NCBI GenBank assembly: GCA_041946685.1
Contig: JBHGAV010000032.1
Coordinates: 1-46,000, forward strand
Direction of reading: 5' to 3'
DNA from: JBHGAV01 sp041946685
Lineage (GTDB): Bacteria; Acidobacteriota; Terriglobia; Bryobacterales; Bryobacteraceae
DNA length: 46,000 nucleotides
A model generated the notes under the pieces. That model had not been told where the DNA came from, did not search any database, and saw nothing but the letters and a program-made list of their open reading frames with translations. Position numbers and translations under genes: made by a program. This document shows, piece after piece, positions 26,316 to 33,474 of the stretch (position 1 is the first letter of the stretch; the number at the start of each line of letters is the position of its first letter).

Positions 26316-28195
26316 AGCCGCGTTCCCTGCCCGAGGTGCACGCCTCGGTGGTCACCACGCAGCCATCCTTGTGGCGGCGCATGTTCGCTTTCGCCGGGCC
26401 GGCGTACCTGGTGAGTGTCGGCTACATGGATCCCGGCAACTGGGCCACGGATCTGGAAGGAGGCGCGAGGTTCGGCTACGACCTGCTTTGGGTGCTGGTC
26501 ATGTCGAACTTCATGGCGATCCTGCTGCAAACGCTGAGCGCTCGGCTCGGTATTGTCAGGGGGCTGGACCTGGCGCAGGCCTGCCGCGAGGCCTACCCGC
26601 GGCGCATGAACTATGTGCTGTGGTTCCTGTGCGAGATCGCCATCGCCGCGTGCGATCTGGCCGAGATCCTGGGCGCGGCGATCGGCCTCAATCTGCTGTT
26701 TCACATTCCCCTGCTCGCCGGAGTCCTGTTGACCGCAGCCGACACGCTGCTGGTGTTGTGGCTGACCCGCTTCGGCATACGCGCGCTGGAGGGCTTTGTG
26801 CTCTCCCTGGTCACGATCATGGGGGGGTGCTTCCTGGTGGAGATTTTGCTGGCCAAGCCTGTGCTCACTGAGGTACTCGGTGGCCTGGTTCCCCGCTTGA
26901 ACGATCAGAGCCTGTACGTGGCGATCGCGATCCTGGGCGCGACAGTGATGCCGCACAACCTCTATCTTCACTCGGCGCTGGTGCAGACCCGCCGGATCGG
27001 AGCGGACGTGGAGGCGAAGAGGGCGGCGTGCCGCTTCAACCTGGTGGACTCGGTGATCGCGCTCAACGGCGCCCTGCTCGTGAACGCCGCCATCCTGATT
27101 CTGGCGGCGGCCACCTTCTTCAAGCGGGGCATCGTGGTAACGGAGATCCAGCAGGCGCACCTGCTGCTGGCTCCGCTGCTCGGTTCCACGCTGGCCGGCG
27201 TGCTGTTTGGGGTGGCGCTGCTTTGCTCGGGACAATCCTCCACCCTGACCGGGACCATGGCCGGCCAGATCGTCATGGAGGGATTCCTGAGCTTCCGGAT
27301 GCGCCCGTGGCTGCGCAGGCTGATCACACGCATGGCGGCCATCGTCCCGGCGGCGATCACCATCTACATCGCGGGGGCGGAGGGGACCTACAAGCTGCTG
27401 ATTCTGAGCCAGGTGATTCTGAGCATGCAGTTGCCGTTCGCGGTGATCCCGTTGATCCACTTCACCAGCGACCGCTTCAAGATGGGCGAATTCGCCAACC
27501 CGATTTGGGTGCGTGTGCTGGCCTGGAGCGCGGCGGGAGTCATTGTGGCGCTGAACGTTCACCTGGTGATGGACAAGATCCGCGAATGGCTGGAGGCATC
27601 GGGGGAATACCGTTGGCTGGTGACCATGCTGGTGGTGCCGGCAGCGGCCCTGCTCGCGGCCATGTTGCTGTATGTGACCGTGGAGCCGTTCCTCGGGCGC
27701 TGGATGCGGCGCATGGCGCGAAAGCCTTTGGAGACTCCCGAGAGAGTGGAGGCGGCGCTGACCGCTCCCGCCTACCGGAAGATCCTGGTTCCGCTGGATC
27801 ACACCAGGATCGACGGCCCGACCGTGGCGCATGCGGCCTCTATCGCCCGCGCCAATTCCGCCAAGCTCCACCTGCTGCACGTGGAAGAGGATGTGACCAG
27901 CCAACTCTACGGCGCGCTTTCGTCCACCGCCGAGGTGGAGGCCGGCACCAGGTACCTGGATGCGATCGCCGAGGCGCTGCGCCGGCAGGGCGTTGATGTG
28001 GAAGCGGTAGTCCGGTACTCCAGCCGGCCGCGCCAGGAGATCATACGCTTCGCCCGCGAATTGGAGCCGGATCTGGTGGTCATGGGGGCCCACGGCCACA
28101 AAGGTTTGCAGGACCTGGTCTTTGGCACCACGATCGAGGGGGTGCGCCATGAGCTGGATGCGCCCATCATGATCGTGCGCGCCTCTCGGAAGTGA
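26303..28195 (+). CDS. Nramp-family divalent metal transporter fused to a C-terminal universal stress domain
   Basis: 630 residues. Residues 20-470 form an Nramp (MntH-like) transporter with the two unwound-helix metal motifs: DPGN at 43-46 in TM1 and MPHN at 216-219 in TM6. It would import Mn(II) or Fe(II) with protons. Residues 488-630 are a UspA domain beginning YRKILVPLDH, with the ATP-binding pattern G-x2-G-x9-G-(S/T) in VVMGAHGHKGLQDLVFGT. Most MntH proteins lack this domain; here ATP binding on the cytoplasmic side could gate or report transport. The ATG at 26303 follows GGAGAG and lies inside the 3' end of the second yfhO, so the genes are translationally coupled. Confidence 0.93.
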   Translation: MARLEPRSLPEVHASVVTTQPSLWRRMFAFAGPAYLVSVGYMDPGNWATDLEGGARFGYDLLWVLVMSNFMAILLQTLSARLGIVRGLDLAQACREAYPRRMNYVLWFLCEIAIAACDLAEILGAAIGLNLLFHIPLLAGVLLTAADTLLVLWLTRFGIRALEGFVLSLVTIMGGCFLVEILLAKPVLTEVLGGLVPRLNDQSLYVAIAILGATVMPHNLYLHSALVQTRRIGADVEAKRAACRFNLVDSVIALNGALLVNAAILILAAATFFKRGIVVTEIQQAHLLLAPLLGSTLAGVLFGVALLCSGQSSTLTGTMAGQIVMEGFLSFRMRPWLRRLITRMAAIVPAAITIYIAGAEGTYKLLILSQVILSMQLPFAVIPLIHFTSDRFKMGEFANPIWVRVLAWSAAGVIVALNVHLVMDKIREWLEASGEYRWLVTMLVVPAAALLAAMLLYVTVEPFLGRWMRRMARKPLETPERVEAALTAPAYRKILVPLDHTRIDGPTVAHAASIARANSAKLHLLHVEEDVTSQLYGALSSTAEVEAGTRYLDAIAEALRRQGVDVEAVVRYSSRPRQEIIRFARELEPDLVVMGAHGHKGLQDLVFGTTIEGVRHELDAPIMIVRASRK

Positions 28196-28214
28196 CGCGA
28201 AGTCCTGCCGGTAC

Positions 28215-28249
28215 TAGGCCTTCCTGTCTGATAGGATATAGGACTTCCT
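28215..28249 (+). repeat. Pair of 11-bp direct repeats upstream of the GT2 gene
   Basis: TAGGCCTTCCT (28215-28225) and TAGGACTTCCT (28239-28249) are spaced 24 bp start to start, a little over two helical turns, in the 74-base gap before the GT2 gene. The spacing would suit a dimeric regulator, but two copies may also be chance. Confidence 0.3.
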
Positions 28250-28269
28250 CCGATTTCCCCAGGTATAAA

Positions 28270-29214
28270 ATGAGTCTTGTTCCGACCAGCGAAATGACCC
28301 AGCAACCCGTGTTCTCCATCATCGTTCCCACCTACAACCGGCCGCGACGGCTGGCCGGATTCCTGGAGTCGCTAACCAAGCTTGACTACCGGAGGGATGC
28401 GTTTGAGGTGGTGCTCGTTGACGACGGCAGCGAGGCCGACCTTGAGCCCGTTGCGGCGGCGTTCCGGGACCGCTTGAACATCGTCTTCATCAGGCAATCT
28501 CATGGGGGTGTAGCCCGGGGCCGACATGTAGGAGCCGTGGCCGCGCGGGGGAAGTACCTCGCGTTCACCGACGACGATTGCATGCCTTCCGCCTCCTGGC
28601 TAGCCAGGCTGGAGGAGGCGCTGGAGGCGACGCCCGGCTGCGCGGCCGGGGGGCACACGGAGAACGCCCTCGACGGGAACGTATTCTCGACTGCGAGCCA
28701 AGTCCTGATCAGCTACCTGTACGAACGTCTCAACTCGACTCCTCAGGGTGCGATCTTCTTCACGGGCAACAACATGGCCATGCCGCGGGAACTCTACCAC
28801 AAGATCGGCGGGCTCGACGTCACCTGGCCGATGTGCGGCGAGGACCGCGACTTCTGCGCCCGGTGGCGAGCCGAGGGCTATCCCATGGTCTACGCGCCCG
28901 ATGCCGTGATCCAGCATGCCCACGACCTCGACCTGCGGCGCTTTTGGATTCAGCACTTCGGCTACGGGCGCGGCGCGCGGCGGTTCCACAAGACCTGCGC
29001 ACAGCGGGGAGACCTGGCTTCTTCCAGGCTGGAACGGTTCTCCTTTTACCGCGGCCTGCTCATGGCCGCTTTTCGTTATGTCCGGGGGCCGCGCGCCTTT
29101 CTGATTGCCTTGCTGCTCGCGCTCTCTCAAGCGGCGAACGCCGCCGGCTTTCTGCTCGAATGGGTTCGGCCCAGCGATCTGGCTCCCATATGGCAGCTAG
29201 AAGCGACCCGGTAA
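28270..29214 (+). CDS. Family 2 glycosyltransferase
   Basis: About 314 residues. GT-A fold: FSIIVPTYNRP at the N-terminus, VLVDDGSEADLE as the nucleotide-binding acidic strand, DDDC (TDDDCMPS) as the DxD metal site, and the acceptor-side segments FTGNNMAMPR and CGEDRDFCAR (ED-type catalytic base). A C-terminal hydrophobic stretch (RAFLIALLLALSQAANAAG) may anchor it in the membrane. The ATG at 28270 has only a weak AGG site; an in-frame ATG at 28294 is equally close to the conserved core, so the start is uncertain. Substrate is unknown. Its 3' end overlaps the following oxidoreductase gene by 25 bases. Confidence 0.88.
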   Translation: MSLVPTSEMTQQPVFSIIVPTYNRPRRLAGFLESLTKLDYRRDAFEVVLVDDGSEADLEPVAAAFRDRLNIVFIRQSHGGVARGRHVGAVAARGKYLAFTDDDCMPSASWLARLEEALEATPGCAAGGHTENALDGNVFSTASQVLISYLYERLNSTPQGAIFFTGNNMAMPRELYHKIGGLDVTWPMCGEDRDFCARWRAEGYPMVYAPDAVIQHAHDLDLRRFWIQHFGYGRGARRFHKTCAQRGDLASSRLERFSFYRGLLMAAFRYVRGPRAFLIALLLALSQAANAAGFLLEWVRPSDLAPIWQLEATR

Positions 29215-30245
29215 GGATAGGCATCGTCGGCTGTGGGGAGGTCGCCGAGCAGAAGCACCTGCGCGTGCTCCTCGATATTCCCCAGGCCCGGGTCGTGGCG
29301 CTCGCCGACCGGGACAGCCGGCGCCTGGGCCGCGTGGCCGATCGATATAGGGTGGCACATCGGTATCCGGACGCGCCGGCGATGCTGGACCACCCCGGTC
29401 TCGAGGCCGTCGGCGTATGTGTTCCGGCGGGGGATCACGCCGCGATTGCCGTCGCGGCGATCCTCGCCGGCAAGAGCGTCTACGTCGAGAAGCCGCTGGC
29501 CCTCACGCTGGAGGACGCGGACCGCATCCTCAAAGCGGCAGAAGGACGGCAGGCTCGGCACTTGATGGGCTTCCACATGCGTTTTCACCGGTTGGTCCGG
29601 CAGGCGCGCGCACGCGTGGCAGCAGGCGAGATCGGGAGCATCGAGTCCATACGGACTACGTGGTTCAGCCCGCGGGAGGACGACACTCTGCCCTCTTGGC
29701 GTAACCGGCGCTCCACAGGAGGCGGTGCCCTGGTTGAGATCGGCGCGCATTGTTACGACCTCTGGCGCTATCTGACGGCGACCGAGGTGGAACAGATCTT
29801 CGCAGCGGTACGGCATGGCAACCGGGAGGACGAGGCGGCGGCCATCACGGCCCGGATGAGCGGCGGCCTCATCGCGGGCGGGATTCTCTCCGAGCGGACT
29901 TCACACGAGATCGAGGTCGAGATCTCCGGTGACCGGGGGCGCCTGCGCGTGGGGTGTCAGCGCTTCGACGGACTGGAGGCGTTCCCGCTCGGATCAGCGC
30001 CCGGCCACGCGGCTATCCGGCTCCGGGGACTCAGCCGGTTCTTGGGGGAAATGCCCGGGGGGATGGCGGGGATGGCGAAGGGGGGCGATTACCTGGCTTC
30101 GTACCGGCGCGCCTGGGAGCACTTCTGCCGGATCGTCAGGCAGGGAGAAAAGCCCGAGTGCACACTTGAAGACGGAAGGTGGGCGCTGTCGATCGCGCTC
30201 GCGGCGGCGCGATCGGCCGATGAGGGGACGCCGGTGAGCCTGTAG
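29190..30245 (+). CDS. Gfo/Idh/MocA-family oxidoreductase (third copy), cytoplasmic
   Basis: 351 residues. The Rossmann motif GIVGCGEVAEQKH lies at the N-terminus and the catalytic-type EKP in KSVYVEKPLALT. GALVEIGAHCYDLWRYL carries the conserved His pair region of the second domain. No export signal is present, in contrast to the copy at 9522. Placed 25 bases inside the end of a GT2 gene, it probably converts a nucleotide-sugar or sugar used by that transferase (for example a keto- or amino-sugar pathway), but this is inferred from position only. The frame is open further upstream within the GT2 gene; the ATG at 29190 places the Rossmann motif at the usual distance. Confidence 0.88.
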   Translation: MAARSDPVRIGIVGCGEVAEQKHLRVLLDIPQARVVALADRDSRRLGRVADRYRVAHRYPDAPAMLDHPGLEAVGVCVPAGDHAAIAVAAILAGKSVYVEKPLALTLEDADRILKAAEGRQARHLMGFHMRFHRLVRQARARVAAGEIGSIESIRTTWFSPREDDTLPSWRNRRSTGGGALVEIGAHCYDLWRYLTATEVEQIFAAVRHGNREDEAAAITARMSGGLIAGGILSERTSHEIEVEISGDRGRLRVGCQRFDGLEAFPLGSAPGHAAIRLRGLSRFLGEMPGGMAGMAKGGDYLASYRRAWEHFCRIVRQGEKPECTLEDGRWALSIALAAARSADEGTPVSL

Positions 30246-30288
30246 TGGCTTCCTGTCACGCCTGCGTGTCCGAGCTACACAGGAAGGC

Positions 30289-30318
30289 TTGGCACACTCA
30301 AGACATTTGCTTTATTTT
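30289..30318 (+). promoter_or_regulatory. Candidate promoter of the small exported protein gene
   Basis: TTGGCA (30289-30294) and TATTTT (30313-30318, 18-base spacer; TTATTT at 30312 gives 17). The predicted start near 30325 is next to the ATG at 30326. The surrounding bases are more AT-rich than the flanking genes. Confidence 0.4.
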
Positions 30319-30325
30319 CAATGGG

Positions 30326-30901
30326 ATGAGATGGAAGTGCGGTTGCACGACGCTAGCTGCCATGGTGAGCCGTGCGACGACCGCCTTCTTGCTGGCCGGA
30401 CTGGCCGCGGCACAATGCGCCACCATGGAGTACCTGTCCCCGGATGCCATGATCGACCAGTCGACCGCGATTGTGCGCGCGGTGGTGCTTGATTCGGACG
30501 GGCGCCAGCACGGCCCAATGGTTTACACCCACTTCAAGTTGAAGATTCTGGAGCAGCTTAAGGGGGCGGCACCGCTCGAGATCGTGGTTCCGGGCGGGAC
30601 GGCCGGGAGCCTGCGACAGACCTTCGCGGGCGCGCCAGCGCTGGTCAAGGGTTCCGAGTACCTGCTGTTCCTGTGGACCGGTTCCAGTGGCTTGACCCAC
30701 GTGCTCGGATTCGCTCAAGGTGTATATCGGGTCAGCGTAGGGGCGGGCGGCGAGATGACCGCGGCGAGGCCGGCGAGCGCAGAGGTCATGCTCGATCCCA
30801 AGACAGGAATGCAGATGCAGGACGAACCGGTACAGCTGAGGCTCGCCGATTTGCGGTCCCGTGTCGCCTCCCGGGCGTCGGCCAAAGGGAGGGCCCAGTG
30901 A
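30326..30901 (+). CDS. Small exported protein paired with the matrixin-type protease
   Basis: 191 residues from the ATG at 30326; a second in-frame ATG at 30362 gives 179 residues and an equally good signal peptide (TTAFLLAGLAAAQC), and a GTG at 30245 is also open. None has a Shine-Dalgarno sequence. The mature part contains IVRAVVLDSDG, VYTHFKLKILEQLKG and a GSEYLLFLW strand, a beta-sandwich-like pattern that I have seen next to secreted metalloproteases in Acidobacteria, but no function is known. The stop codon overlaps the GTG start of the protease gene (GTGA), so the two are co-translated. It may be a chaperone, inhibitor or substrate of the protease. Confidence 0.75.
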   Translation: MRWKCGCTTLAAMVSRATTAFLLAGLAAAQCATMEYLSPDAMIDQSTAIVRAVVLDSDGRQHGPMVYTHFKLKILEQLKGAAPLEIVVPGGTAGSLRQTFAGAPALVKGSEYLLFLWTGSSGLTHVLGFAQGVYRVSVGAGGEMTAARPASAEVMLDPKTGMQMQDEPVQLRLADLRSRVASRASAKGRAQ

Positions 30902-33465
30902 GCCGGACTCGCACAGCGCGGATGGCGGCACTGGCTGCCCTGGCGCTTTGCCTGACCACCAGCGTGGCGTCCGGCTACTATCATTTCGTTCATTACGCGA
31001 CCTCGGATGGCACCTACCAGACTGTTCCCGAGAAGTTCGATCTGGCTGCTCTTCCCAACCAGACTCTCCTTTATTTCGTTTCCCCTAGTGGGCCTGAGTC
31101 TCTCGCTCCAGGAGACAGTTTCAGCGCCATTCTGAGCCAGATCCGAATGGCCGCCAAGGCCTGGAGCGCGGTGGAGACATCGGCGTTGCGTTTCGAGTTC
31201 GGCGGCTTGTCCGCACCGGACACGGTGCAGACCACGCCGGGAGTGGATGTTTTGTTCGGCGAAGTAGAACTTCCGCCGGGGCTGATTGCGCTGGGAGGGC
31301 CCATCTCCCGCTCCGCGCCCATCTCCAATGGCACTGGATCGTTCGTCCCGATTACACGTTCGGTTCTGGTTCTTGGGAAGGACCTCTCCCAGCGCCCCAG
31401 CCACACGGAGGCCTTCTTTCTGACCGTGGTTCACGAACTCGGCCACGCTCTGGGGCTTCAGCACACGCTCACGTCCAGCGTGATGTCTACCGAGGTAACC
31501 CGCTCGACGACTCGCTCCAAGCCGCTGGCGGCGGATGACGCTGCCGGCATCAGTTCCCTGTACCCGGCGCCGGTGTTCGCCCGTTCCACAGGGAGCATCG
31601 CCGGGCGAATCACCACGGGCGGGCGCGGGGTACATCTGGCATCCGTGGTTGCCCTGGAGCCGGCAGGAACGGCGGTGAGCACGCTGACCGACCCGGACGG
31701 ATACTACAGAATCGTAGGGTTGGCTCCGGGACAGTATTACGTTTACGCGCATCCGCTGCCTCCGGGAGGACAGTCGGGACTGGGGCCTGCGGACATTGTG
31801 CTGCCTGTCGACGAGGCCGGAAACGAAGTGCCGGCGGGACCGTTGTTCGAGACGACATTCCACCCGGGCACAAAGACGCTCTCCGAGGCCACGGTCGTCA
31901 CCGTGCATGCCGGCGAGGTCTTCGAGGCGTTCGACCTTGCGGTCAATGGCCGCGGGCCGCTCGACATCTACGGGGTTACCACTTACAGTTTCCCCGGCAA
32001 CTACGCCGTCAAGCCTGCCTTCATCAACGTCAATGGACCGCGCCGGTTTCTGGTGGCCGCCGGCAAGGGGCTGATCACCGACAATGCGCCCTCGGCCGGG
32101 TTGCGCGCCACGGTCGTCGGCGGCTCGGCCACCGTGCTGGAGGACGGCGTCAAGGCATATCCTACCGCTCCCTCGTACCTTCAGTTGGACTTCAGCTTCA
32201 ACCCGGTTGGGGGAGAAGGACCGCGTCATCTGACCTTCTCTCTGAACAACGATCTCTACGTGCTTCCGGCGGCCTTCCACCTGGTGCGAAGCAAGCCGCC
32301 GTCGATAGCGTCGGTCACCCCGAGCGTGGATGAGCAGGGTAATGCGACCGCGTTGATTTCCGGGTCGAACCTGGTGAAGTCAACACGCATCTTGTTCGAC
32401 GGGCTGCCAGCCAAGGTTGCCTCACAGGACGAGACCAACGGTGATCTCACGGTGATCCCCCCGGTTGGCTCCCCGGGTCACCGTGCGGTGATCACGGCGG
32501 TCGATTCGGACGGGCAGAACTCGCTCTTCCTGGACGGAGCCGCACTTCGCACCTACACCTACGACGATGCGGAAGTTCCCTCGATCAGCATGACGCCGCC
32601 TGCGCTTCCCGCCGGCTCCGAGGCCATGGTGGAGATCACGGGCGTGAACACGGCGTTTTCAGCGGGGCAGACGATCGCCGGCTTCGGCTCCAGCGACGTA
32701 TCGGTCCGCCGCCTGTGGGTCACCGGACCCGGCCGTCTTCTGGCCAATGTGCACACATCGGCCAGCGCTCAGGTTGCTTCCGTGCCGCTCACGGTGGTGA
32801 CGGGCTTCCAGATAGCGACGCAGGGTGCCGCCCTTCAGATCCAGGCTCCCGTGCCTGGCGGCCTGTCAATCGATCCCGACATCGTCAACCCCGTGACCGG
32901 GCAGCCCAGCGTTTATGCCGGCGGCCGGGCCTCCGCGAAAATCGCGGGATTGCCAGCAGGCTTAACACCAGCCGAAGTCAATCTGACGATCGACGGGATG
33001 GCTGCGGAGGTTTTGGCAGTCGAGGAAGGCCGTGTCCTCTTCGTGGTGCCCGAGGCTCTCGGCACCGGTCCAGCCATCCTGCGGGTAGCCGCCAATGGGC
33101 ACGAGGCCCAGCCGGTCGTGGTTGAAATCGACCCTGCGCCTCCAATAATCCTGAGTGTAGCGACGCGCGGAGGGATTGTCCTCGGTCCGGCCTGGCCCGG
33201 CCGCGTGGGAAGCGACCTTTATGTGACCGTTGCCGGCATGGCCGAACCGGAGGTGGTCGCCGAACCGTCCCGAGTGAAGATCGAGCTCGGTGGGGTGTCG
33301 CACGCGCCATTGTCGATCGCGCCTGTGGCGGGCGAACAGGACGTTTACGTCCTTCGCTTCACGGTGGGGGCCGGCGTACAGACAGGGACCGATGTGCCCC
33401 TCACGGTCGCGGTAGGCTGCCGCGTGTCGGCGCCAGTCCTCACCCCGATCGAAGCCGCCCGGTAG
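30898..33465 (+). CDS. Secreted matrixin-type zinc metalloprotease with carboxypeptidase-regulatory and IPT/TIG-like domains
   Basis: 855 residues from the GTG at 30898, with GGGAGG 5 bases upstream and a GTGA overlap with the preceding stop. The signal peptide covers about residues 1-25. The catalytic domain (about 45-215) has the full metzincin motif HELGHALGLQH at 179-189 and a Met-turn Met near 196. A carboxypeptidase-regulatory-like domain (SIAGRITTGG...DPDGYYRIVGLAPGQYYVYA) follows at about 230-330. An IPT/TIG-like domain (SIASVTPSVDEQGNATALIS) lies near 470-560. The C-terminal 200 residues resemble the Solibacter C-terminal repeat. It is likely released or surface-bound and used for protein degradation. 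It converges on the DUF4175 gene with 9 bases between. Confidence 0.9.
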   Translation: MSRTRTARMAALAALALCLTTSVASGYYHFVHYATSDGTYQTVPEKFDLAALPNQTLLYFVSPSGPESLAPGDSFSAILSQIRMAAKAWSAVETSALRFEFGGLSAPDTVQTTPGVDVLFGEVELPPGLIALGGPISRSAPISNGTGSFVPITRSVLVLGKDLSQRPSHTEAFFLTVVHELGHALGLQHTLTSSVMSTEVTRSTTRSKPLAADDAAGISSLYPAPVFARSTGSIAGRITTGGRGVHLASVVALEPAGTAVSTLTDPDGYYRIVGLAPGQYYVYAHPLPPGGQSGLGPADIVLPVDEAGNEVPAGPLFETTFHPGTKTLSEATVVTVHAGEVFEAFDLAVNGRGPLDIYGVTTYSFPGNYAVKPAFINVNGPRRFLVAAGKGLITDNAPSAGLRATVVGGSATVLEDGVKAYPTAPSYLQLDFSFNPVGGEGPRHLTFSLNNDLYVLPAAFHLVRSKPPSIASVTPSVDEQGNATALISGSNLVKSTRILFDGLPAKVASQDETNGDLTVIPPVGSPGHRAVITAVDSDGQNSLFLDGAALRTYTYDDAEVPSISMTPPALPAGSEAMVEITGVNTAFSAGQTIAGFGSSDVSVRRLWVTGPGRLLANVHTSASAQVASVPLTVVTGFQIATQGAALQIQAPVPGGLSIDPDIVNPVTGQPSVYAGGRASAKIAGLPAGLTPAEVNLTIDGMAAEVLAVEEGRVLFVVPEALGTGPAILRVAANGHEAQPVVVEIDPAPPIILSVATRGGIVLGPAWPGRVGSDLYVTVAGMAEPEVVAEPSRVKIELGGVSHAPLSIAPVAGEQDVYVLRFTVGAGVQTGTDVPLTVAVGCRVSAPVLTPIEAAR

Positions 33466-33474
33466 AACGGTTTC

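Noticed and set aside
26312..28150. 612-codon minus-strand frame opposite the Nramp-Usp gene
   Set aside because: Antisense shadow; His/Gln/Arg-rich and with no membrane or domain pattern of its own.
30289..30311. Possible sigma-54 promoter (TTGGCAC ... TTTGC)
   Set aside because: The GG and GC are 16 bases apart instead of the required 10, so it fails the -24/-12 rule.
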